Assembly: GCF_029784155.1 (NCBI RefSeq)
Contig: NC_073692.1
Location: forward strand, 155,464,334 to 155,528,333
Reading direction: 5' to 3'
Source of the DNA: Uranotaenia lowii
Lineage: Eukaryota; Arthropoda; Insecta; Diptera; Culicidae
DNA: 64,000 bases
Position numbers and translations under genes: made by a program. This document shows positions 9,753 to 17,505 of this stretch, one piece after another (the stretch's first letter is position 1; each line of letters begins with the position of its first letter). Below the pieces are notes generated by a model that was not told the origin of the DNA, made no database searches, and was given only the letters and a program-made list of their open reading frames with translations.

Positions 9753-9927
9753 ATGGAGATTTTTTTTAGAAGTGTTGAGTTTGTTAGTTAGTTTTTTTAG
9801 TTTGTACTTTTTGTAGAATTTTTAGTTCTTTTGTAGGTTTTTGTAATTTTTAGTAGATTTTCAAGATAATTTTTCCGAATTAGTTTTGCAATTGTTAGTT
9901 AAAGATAGGTTTTTTTTTCATATCGAT

Positions 9928-12900
9928 ATGAATTTTGTTTTTAAAATTGCCACAATTAACTTGAATAGTGCCCGAACAACTGTTCATCAAAATTTACTTA
10001 GAGATTTAATTTGGAATCATGATTTGGATTTAGTTTTCTTACAGGAGCTTTGCTATGAGAATCTTTCATTTGTTCCATCGCATTTTGCCATTACCAATAT
10101 CAATTCTCAAGGGATGGGTACCGGAATTTTGATAAGGAAGTCTTTCGAATACTCCAATGTTATTTTAGATCCCAATGGTAGGATTATCTCCATTGTTATT
10201 GGTAACACTAATTATATAAATATATATGCTTTTTCGGGTAACAACAAACGTAAAGAGAGAGATGATCTTTTCACGACTAACTTAGCTGTACATTTTGGTA
10301 AACCTGGGGTGGTTCAAACGGTGATTGGGGGAGATTTTAATTGCATTCTCAATCCAGCTGATTCAACGGGAAGCGTTAAAAATTTTTCAAACGGTTTAAA
10401 ACAAGTAGTTGATAATTTTAATTTATTTGATGCTCTTTTAGTCATGAAAAAAAATCAATTCACATTTACAAGATTGCACTCAAATTCACGGCTTGATAGA
10501 TTTTATGTACAATCAGATTTTTTGAAAACAGTAATTGATGCTGAAACCATATCAGTACCTTTTTCAGATCATTGTGCAGTTGTTATGAAGACAAAAATTG
10601 AAAAAGACTTAGTGTCCATCTATGGCAGAGGTTATTGGAAACTAAATAAACTAGTTTTGGAAAATATCCAAGTAAACGAAAACTTTGAAAGTGCTTACTT
10701 AAATTGGAAAGCAAGACCTTTATTTTGTAGTAATCGCGCTGAATGGTGGAACAACGTTGTAAAACCGAAAACAAAATATTTATATAAAACGGAAAATTGG
10801 AAACAAATGCAAGCAACAATTCAGGAGAAAAATTATTTCTATGGAGTTTTAATCAATTTGCAAAACAGAAGCTGTCAGGGAGAAGATGTTAAAAAAGATA
10901 TTGATCTAGTAAAAGCACGACTGATGGAAATAGAATCAAATAGAATCAAATCGTTTTGTAGTAAATTAGATGATTTCAGCCTTGTTCAAAAAGAAACGAT
11001 AAGCATTTTTCAAATTTCATCTACCATCCAAAGATATACAAAAACAGGTAATATACGGTTAATGGTGAATGATCAGCTTATACATGACCCATCTATATTA
11101 AAAAGAAAAATCTACGATCACTTTTCAAATCAGTTTCAAGAGAACGCTAGAAATAATATCAATAGTCCAAATGAAAATCTTTTGAATGAGATTACGAAAA
11201 AATTGACAGGAGAACAACAACGAGAGTTGATTAAAAACATCACAGCAGAAGAGATTCATATAACGTTAAAACAATGCTCAAAGAAAAAAACACCAGGTCC
11301 TGATGGCCTGTCATATGAATTTTACGTTAAACATTTTGATCTTTTGAAAGAAGAGTTAGTTAAAATTTTTAATGATTTTTTATCCGGAAATATACAGCCA
11401 CCATCTGGTTTCAGTTCAGGAATTATAACGTTGATACACAAAAAAGGATCTAAACATGACATAGACAATTTTCGCCCGATAAGTTTGTTAAATTGTGATT
11501 ATAAGCTTTTCACGAAAGTCTTAGCGAACAGAACTAGTGTTTTTCTGAATGACATTCTTGGTCCAGAGCAATCTGCAGCTAGACCAAATGGATCATGTAT
11601 TAAAAATTTAGTAAATTTAAGAAGAATCATTATGAAGGCAAGTGAGACAGGAAAATTTAAAGGTGCAATAGTTAGTGTAGATTTACAAAGGGCTTTTGAC
11701 AATGTCAATCATAAATTTTTGTGGTCAATACTACAAAAATTTAATTTTCCTGCTTCGTTTATCCAATGTCTTAAAAATCTTTATAGTTCTGCAAAATCTA
11801 GAATTCTTTTCAACGGGTTCCTAACAGATGAGATTGCGATTAAAAAGTCAGTGAGACAAGGATGTCCGTTAAGCATGATATTGTTCACGCTGTACATAGA
11901 ACCTCTTTTGCGAAAGATAGCTAATCACATTCCTCCGGTTCTTATCTATAATAAGTTCATAAAAACTATCGCATATGCTGATGATATTAATGTGTTTGTT
12001 AGAAATGATGCCGAGTTTGGTGTGCTAATGCAAATTTTGAGTACATTTGAATCATTTGCAGGAATAAAAATAAATTTTAATAAATCCAGTTTTATAAGAT
12101 TGAACAATTGCAGAATTGGTCCACAATTAATTCAAGAGGTTGCTTCTGTTAAGATTCTCGGAGTAGAATTCAACAGTAAGTTAACAAATATAACAACTCA
12201 GAACTACGACCGGATAATAAGAACTATTAATTTCTTCTTAAACGCGCATGGAACAAGGAATCTTGATATTTTTCAGAAGTGTTGGTTGTTAAATGCTTTT
12301 GTGTTATCAAAACTCTGGTATATTTCTCAGATATTTCCTGCGTCTAACAAGCATATTGCAGAAATTAAAGCAGCAGTTGGAAAGTTTCTGTGGAAAGGGT
12401 TTATATTTAAAGTAAAAAGAGAACAATTATATTTAAAAGCTACGGATGGAGGTTTGAACTTAGTAGATCCTGATTCTAAAATGAAATCTTTATTTGCAAA
12501 AAATATATTAATAGATAATAAAACTAGCGATGGAGATGAATTATATGTTTTGAATTACTCTAAACCTCAAAATTTGCCATATTATTATAGAGATTGGATA
12601 GCAGCTGCAAATGTTTTGAAAACAAAATCTGATTTGGATACTTGTGCTTTAATTTACAATGATTTTATTCAAGAAAAATGTATTGTTCCTCAAGTAAAAC
12701 TAGATTTTCCCACAACAAACTGGAACATAATTTGGAAAAATATCAATAAACCGTTTATTTCGTCCAAGGATAAATCGAATATGTTTGCTTTCACGAATAA
12801 TATAATTCCAAATAAGGAAAAGCTTTTTGCGTACAACATTGGTCGTTTGAATAATAGTAATTGTGACATCTGCTCAATGCCGGATAACAACTATCACAGG

Positions 12901-13191
12901 TTATCAGAATGTACAAAATCAAAGGAAGTGGTTGATTGGATTAAAGAAGTAGTCTATAAAAAATGTAACAAAAAAATCAATAACATGGAAGATATTCTGC
13001 TTGTAGACATAGATGAAAAAAATAAAGATGAAAAAGCGATTTTGTGGTGGTGTATTCGAGGGATTTCACATTGTCTGGGGCATTTTCCGAATGCAAGTAC
13101 ATTTGTTTTAAAAAAAGAAATACGTGATTTGCGATGGGACAATCGGAAGATTTTCGAAAAAGAGTTCGGCACCAGATTGAATTTTGAGTAG
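9928..13191 (+). CDS. Non-LTR retrotransposon ORF2: endonuclease-reverse transcriptase
   Basis: A 1087-aa protein that nicks the target and copies the element RNA into it (target-primed reverse transcription). ATG at 9928; upstream the frame is open only to a TTG. The N-terminal APE-like endonuclease (about 1-225) shows INLNSAR with N11, FLQE with E40, GGDFN with D136 and N138, RLDRFYV with D190, and SDHCAV with D214 and H215. The reverse transcriptase (about 430-760) has TPGPDGLSYEFY, FRPISLLN, VDLQRAFD with catalytic D585, RQGCPLS at 643-649 and YADD at 683-686, so all three catalytic aspartates are present. A conserved post-RT region (FLWKG, GGLNLVDP) leads to the zinc motif CX2CX7HX4C at C979, C982, H990 and C995, as in L1/Tx1 elements. 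There is no RNase H domain. It is strongly AT-rich. The 175-nt, T-rich gap after ORF1 implies reinitiation or internal entry. The frame is intact, so it is potentially active. Confidence 0.92.
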   Translation: MNFVFKIATINLNSARTTVHQNLLRDLIWNHDLDLVFLQELCYENLSFVPSHFAITNINSQGMGTGILIRKSFEYSNVILDPNGRIISIVIGNTNYINIYAFSGNNKRKERDDLFTTNLAVHFGKPGVVQTVIGGDFNCILNPADSTGSVKNFSNGLKQVVDNFNLFDALLVMKKNQFTFTRLHSNSRLDRFYVQSDFLKTVIDAETISVPFSDHCAVVMKTKIEKDLVSIYGRGYWKLNKLVLENIQVNENFESAYLNWKARPLFCSNRAEWWNNVVKPKTKYLYKTENWKQMQATIQEKNYFYGVLINLQNRSCQGEDVKKDIDLVKARLMEIESNRIKSFCSKLDDFSLVQKETISIFQISSTIQRYTKTGNIRLMVNDQLIHDPSILKRKIYDHFSNQFQENARNNINSPNENLLNEITKKLTGEQQRELIKNITAEEIHITLKQCSKKKTPGPDGLSYEFYVKHFDLLKEELVKIFNDFLSGNIQPPSGFSSGIITLIHKKGSKHDIDNFRPISLLNCDYKLFTKVLANRTSVFLNDILGPEQSAARPNGSCIKNLVNLRRIIMKASETGKFKGAIVSVDLQRAFDNVNHKFLWSILQKFNFPASFIQCLKNLYSSAKSRILFNGFLTDEIAIKKSVRQGCPLSMILFTLYIEPLLRKIANHIPPVLIYNKFIKTIAYADDINVFVRNDAEFGVLMQILSTFESFAGIKINFNKSSFIRLNNCRIGPQLIQEVASVKILGVEFNSKLTNITTQNYDRIIRTINFFLNAHGTRNLDIFQKCWLLNAFVLSKLWYISQIFPASNKHIAEIKAAVGKFLWKGFIFKVKREQLYLKATDGGLNLVDPDSKMKSLFAKNILIDNKTSDGDELYVLNYSKPQNLPYYYRDWIAAANVLKTKSDLDTCALIYNDFIQEKCIVPQVKLDFPTTNWNIIWKNINKPFISSKDKSNMFAFTNNIIPNKEKLFAYNIGRLNNSNCDICSMPDNNYHRLSECTKSKEVVDWIKEVVYKKCNKKINNMEDILLVDIDEKNKDEKAILWWCIRGISHCLGHFPNASTFVLKKEIRDLRWDNRKIFEKEFGTRLNFE

Positions 13192-13267
13192 GAAGTAATT
13201 TTTAGAGGTTTTAGTAGAAATGAGGTACAAGTGAGCACTGTAAAGTTAGATGTAAGATTTTATTTTA

Positions 13268-13329
<62 letters not shown>
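13192..13329 (+). terminator. 3' UTR, polyadenylation signal and poly(A) tail of the non-LTR element
   Basis: A short 3' UTR follows the ORF2 stop. AATAAA at 13267-13272 merges directly into an uninterrupted A-run ending at 13329. A genomic AATAAA running straight into the tail is as expected for a retrotransposon that ends in A residues. Confidence 0.85.
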
Positions 13330-13331
<2 letters not shown>

Positions 13332-13343
13332 ATCTGAAATCTG

Positions 13344-13377
<34 letters not shown>
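13330..13377 (+). other. Minisatellite unit followed by a second poly(A) tract
   Basis: TAATCTGAAATCTG (13330-13343) is one unit of the TCTGAA minisatellite and includes the probable 3' target duplication. It is followed by a second A-run of 34 bases (13344-13377). Either the array ended in an A-rich sequence before the insertion, or the element carries a transduced satellite unit with a second tail. Confidence 0.7.
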
Positions 13378-13381
<4 letters not shown>

Positions 13382-13485
13382 GAACGTGAACTTTAGAAAG
13401 GTTGCCCATCCATTAAAATATTTATAATATAATAAATCAAAAAAGATTCAAGCAATTCCTAAAACAATAAAGCATTCATTTCGTT

Positions 13486-13639
13486 ATCAGCATCAGCACA
13501 ATCAATCAACAAACCACGCGGCGAGACGGCAGTTCCTCCTGCTGCTGGGTTGGGTGGTAGATTTGGTGAGCGACAAAAAGAGAGCTAAAGGATTTGTTTC
13601 TCCCGCGGCTACGTGAGGGGTGCGAGATTTGTACACCAA
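13486..13639 (-). repeat. Right copy of the inverted dispersed repeat
   Basis: Reverse complement of 6441-6652, with an internal deletion of about 55 bp relative to it and a few substitutions. 13378-13485, between the second poly(A) and this copy, is AT-rich with no gene. Confidence 0.8.
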
Positions 13640-14440
13640 CCTGCTGAAAACGTGGGCCAAACTGGTTGAAATCTGGCAGCTTTCAGAAAATTCGAAAAAC
13701 GTTGCTACAAATTTTCAAAACACCACACAAAAAGTATGTCCATCAAAAGAGGAGATTCTAATGAATCTTTAGGTATATAAAAAGTGACCAATTTGAGTTC
13801 AAATTTTAGAGAAATCACGCTAACAAAATCCCGTAAACCCACGGACATGAGGGGGAGTTTGAAAAATGACAAAAAAGATGTGATATTCATTACAATATAC
13901 TGAACAACTGAGATTTTTGAGGAACCAACTATGTTCTACGAAAATAATAATAAAGTTAACGTAAAAAAACTAAAATTTGAATTCAGAGAATCAGTCCATT
14001 GGTAAGCGAGATACAGCAATGCAAAGCCAAAATTGGGTGACTTTTTTGAAGTAAGAATTTTTTCTACCGAAAGTTCCGGGATAGCGGCCAAAACTTCCTT
14101 TGGACCACCAAAAACTTATACATCCATGGATAGATTTATTCTTGACAATTCCAAATATTATAAAATCAGCCCAATATTTGGAATCTGTCACAAGTTATAA
14201 GCATTCTAAAAAGAGCTTTTTTTCGGGACTTTTTTCATTCGGAATCAGCTACTGGTGATTTCGGAAAATATTTCGACTTATTTTTTCGATATTGAGAAAC
14301 AAGAATAAATAACCTATACAATGAATTAAAATTCATCGAAATCGGTCAATATTTGCGGCCAGGAGAACGTACGTAAACTACAGGTCAAATTTATCTAAAA
14401 TTGATTTGTACGGAAATTCTGCGAACGGCTTTGGAAGGTT
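13640..14440. other. Intergenic DNA before the satellite, no gene seen
   Basis: No supportable coding sequence; the two minus-strand frames of 61 and 66 codons have no recognisable features. It contains TAACCTATACAATGAA at 14310-14325, a 16-mer also present in both arms of the foldback element, next to an ATCGAAATCGGTCAAT motif. The satellite starts abruptly after 14440. Confidence 0.55.
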
Positions 14441-15869
14441 AAAGTTGTGATCCCAAATTAAGCTCAGAATGGCCGAAAAACGCTTCTAAAGGCCAGAAAA
14501 CGCATTTTAAAGTTGTGATCCCAAATTAAGCTCAGAATGGCCGAAAAACGCTTCTAAAGGCCAGAAAACGCATTTTAAAGTTGTGATCCAAAATTAAGCT
14601 CAGAATGGCCGAAAAACGCTTCTAAAGGCCAGAAAACGCATTTTAAAGTTGTGATCCCAAATTAAGCTCAGAATGGCCGAAAAACGCTTCTAAAGGCCAG
14701 AAAACGCATTTTAAAGTTGTGATCCCAAATAAAGCTCAGAATCCCCGAAAAACGCTTCTAAAGGCCAGAAAACGCATTTTAAAGTTGTGATCCCAAATTA
14801 AGCTCAGAATGGCCGAAAAACGCTTCTAAAGGCCAGAAAACGCATTTTAAAGTTGTGATCCCAAATTAAGCTCAGAATGGCCGAAAAACGCTTCTAAAGG
14901 CCAGAAAACGCATTTTAAAGTTGTGATCCCAAATTAAGCTCAGAATGGCCGAAAAACGCTTCTAAAGGCCAGAAAACGCATTTTAAAGTTGTGATCCCAA
15001 ATTAAGCTCAGAATGGCCGAAAAACGCTTCTAAAGGCCAGAAAACGCATTTTAAAGTTGTGATCCCAAATTAAGCTCAGAATGGCCGAAAAACGCTTCTA
15101 AAGGCCTGAAAACGCATTTTAAAGTTGTGATCCCAAATTAAGCTCAGAATGGCCGAAAAACGCTTCTAAAGGCCAGAAAACGCATTTTAAAGTTGTGATC
15201 CCAAATTAAGCTCAGAATGGCCGAAAAACGCTTCTAAAGGCCAGAAAACGCATTTTAAAGTTGTGATCCCAAATTAAGCTCAGAATCCCCGAAAAACGCT
15301 TCTAAAGACCAGAAAACGCATTTTAAAGTTGTGATCCCAAATTAAGCTCAGAATGGCCGAAAAACGCTTCTAAAGGCCAGAAAACGCATTTTAAAGTTGT
15401 GATCCCAAATTAAGCTCAGAATCCCCGAAAAACGCATTTTAAAGTTGTGATCCCAAATTAAGCTCAGAATCCCCGAAAAACGCTTCAAAAGGCCAGAAAA
15501 CGCATTTTAAAGTTGTGATCCCAAATTAAGCTCAGAATGGCCGAAAAACGCTTCTAAAGGCCAGAAAACGCATTTTAAAGTTGTGATCCCAAATTAAGCT
15601 CAGAATCCCCGAAAAAAGGTTCTAAAGGCCAGAAAACGCATTTTAAAGTTGTGATCCCAAATTAAGCTCAGAATGGCCGAAAAACGCTTCTAAAGGCCAG
15701 AAAACGCATTTTAAAGTTGTGATCCCAAATTAAGCTCAGAATGGCCGAAAAACGCTTCTAAAGGCCAGAAAACGCATTTTAAAGTTGTGATCCCAAATTA
15801 AGCTCAGAATGGCCGAAAAACGCTTCTAAAGGCCAGAAAACGCATTTTAAAGTTGTGATCCCAAATTAA
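14441..15869 (+). repeat. 68-bp satellite array, segment 1
   Basis: Head-to-tail 68-bp monomers; the first runs 14441-14508 and the next copies repeat exactly 68 bases on. The length (1429 bp) equals 20 full units, one short 48-bp unit and a 21-bp partial unit. Monomers begin AAAGTTGTGATCCCAAATTA. The second half contains two related blocks, one starting GGCCGAAAAACGC and one starting GGCCAGAAAACGC, so the monomer itself holds an internal duplication of about 20 bp. The main diagnostic variation is AATGGCCG versus AATCCCCG. The 48-bp unit near 15422-15440 lacks exactly one internal block. Confidence 0.97.
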
Positions 15870-16341
15870 TCTTTAACTCAAACGTCAAATCCGTATTGCT
15901 GTACGGGTGCGAAACTTGGTGCACATATGCGGTAACGACGCGAAAACTGCAAGTATTTGTAAACCGCTGCCTGCGGAATATCATCCGTGCTTGGTGGCCT
16001 GGCAACTGGATCTCGAATGAGGAACTACATCGCCGGTGTCATCAAAAGGCGCTAGAAATCGAGATTCGGGAACGTAAGTGGAGATGGATTGGGCACACGC
16101 TGCGAAGAGATGAAAACGAGATTTGCAGAGAGGCGCTTGACTGGAATCCAGATGGGCATCGAAGAAGATGCAGACCCAGAAATTCGTGGCGGCGAAGCCT
16201 AGCCGCTGAAATCCGAACTGTCGACGAGAATCTTGACTGGGACCAGGTGAAGACGCTGGCTCCGGATCGTCAACAGTGGAGGTCTTTTACCACGGCCCTA
16301 TGCACCGGAGGATCGGCGCGGGATCATTAATAATAATAATA
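15870..16341 (+). pseudogene. 5'-truncated non-LTR retrotransposon fragment, copy 1
   Basis: A 472-bp insertion in the satellite, bounded by the 12-bp target duplication ATCCCAAATTAA (15858-15869 and 16342-16353) and ending in a (TAA)n tail. The frame from 15872 to the TAA at 16328-16330 encodes about 152 residues from the C-terminal end of a non-LTR reverse transcriptase, with SVLLYGCETW, a conserved RKWRWIGHTLRR block and WNPDGHRRRCRPR. There is no in-frame ATG at its start and no RT catalytic core, so this is a dead-on-arrival copy made by incomplete reverse transcription. RTE-type and I/Nimb-type elements carry similar C-termini, and I cannot fix the clade. It belongs to a different family from the L1/Tx1-like element at 8384. 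Confidence 0.88.
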
Positions 16342-17033
16342 ATCCCAAATTAAGCTCAGAATGGCCGAAAAACGCTTCTAAAGGCCAGAAAACGCATTTT
16401 AAAGTTGTGATCCCAAATTAAGCTCAGAATGGCCGAAAAACGCTTCTAAAGGCCAGAAAACGCATTTTAAAGTTGTGATCCCAAATTAAGCTCAGAATCC
16501 CCGAAAAACGCTTCTAAAGGCCAGAAAACGCATTTTAAAGTTGTGATCCCAAATTAAGCTCAAAATCCCCGAAAAACGCTTCTAAATGCCGGAAAACGAA
16601 TTTTAAAGTTGTGATCCCCAATTAAGCTCAGAATGGCCGAAAAACGCTTCTAAAGGCCGGAAAACGCATTTTAAAGTTGTGATCCCAAATTAAGCTCAGA
16701 ATGGCCGAAAAACGCTTCTAAAGGCCAGAAAACGCATTTTAAAGTTGTGATCCCAAATTAAGCTCAGAATGGCCGAAAAACGCTTCTAAAGACCAGAAAA
16801 CGCATTTTAAAGTTGTGATCCCAAATTAAGCTCAGAATCCCCGAAAAACGCTTCTAAAGGCCAGAAAACGCATTTTAAAGTTGTGATCCCAAATTAAGCT
16901 CAGAATGGCCGAAAAACGCTTCTAAAGGCCAGAAAACGCATTTTAAAGTTGTGATCCCAAATTAAGCTCAGAATGGCCGAAAAACGCTTCTAAAGGCCAG
17001 AAAACGCATTTTAAAGTTGTGATCCCAAATTAA
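16342..17033 (+). repeat. 68-bp satellite array, segment 2
   Basis: About ten monomers between the two retrotransposon fragments. Length and phase agree with nine full units plus a 59-bp and a 21-bp partial, with no indel. It includes the rarer TAAATGCCGG and AAAACGAATT variants, which recur in the same order after the second fragment at 17506 onward. Confidence 0.97.
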
Positions 17034-17505
17034 TCTTTAACTCAAACGTCAAATCCGTATTGCTGTACGGGTGCGAAACTTGGTGCACATATGCGGTAAC
17101 GACGCGAAAACTGCAAGTATTTGTAAACCGCTGCCTGCGGAATATCATCCGTGCTTGGTGGCCTGGCAACTGGATCTCGAATGAGGAACTACATCGCCGG
17201 TGTCATCAAAAGGCGCTAGAAATCGAGATTCGGGAACGTAAGTGGAGATGGATTGGGCACACGCTGCGAAGAGATGAAAACGAGATTTGCAGAGAGGCGC
17301 TTGACTGGAATCCAGATGGGCATCGAAGAAGATGCAGACCCAGAAATTCGTGGCGGCGAAGCCTAGCCGCTGAAATCCGAACTGTCGACGAGAATCTTGA
17401 CTGGGACCAGGTGAAGACGCTGGCTCCGGATCGTCAACAGTGGAGGTCTTTTACCACGGCCCTATGCACCGGAGGATCGGCGCGGGATCATTAATAATAA
17501 TAATA
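17034..17505 (+). pseudogene. 5'-truncated non-LTR retrotransposon fragment, copy 2
   Basis: As far as I can read it, identical to 15870-16341 and exactly 1164 bp downstream, with the same truncation point, (TAA)n tail and flanking 12-bp repeats. The encoded C-terminal peptide is the same over its whole length. Sharing truncation point and target site means this is not an independent insertion: the satellite block containing copy 1 (ten monomers plus the insert) was duplicated in tandem, and recently, since no difference has accumulated. It has no promoter, no start codon and no catalytic core. Confidence 0.88.

Larger units (their letters stand above)
8384..13329 (+). mobile_element. Full-length non-LTR retrotransposon, L1/Tx1-like
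   Basis: A complete-looking element of about 4.95 kb: 5' UTR with promoter, ORF1 (403 aa), 175-nt spacer, ORF2 (1087 aa), short 3' UTR, AATAAA and a 60-base poly(A). Both frames are uninterrupted. It sits in the TCTGAA minisatellite. AATCTGAAA occurs just before the start (8375-8383) and just after the poly(A) (13331-13339), a fitting target duplication, although the repetitive target makes its exact length uncertain. Clade assignment rests on the CCHC-bearing ORF1, the endonuclease-RT order in ORF2, the C-terminal CX2CX7HX4C motif and the absence of RNase H. Confidence 0.88.

Noticed and set aside
14441..15869. Satellite as a coding repeat
   Set aside because: The 68-bp period rotates the frame and each monomer carries TAA or TTAA stops.
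15896..16330. 144-codon ORF as a host gene
   Set aside because: It begins only with TTG in the middle of a truncated RT C-terminus, is flanked by target duplications and ends in a (TAA)n tail: a retrotransposon fragment.
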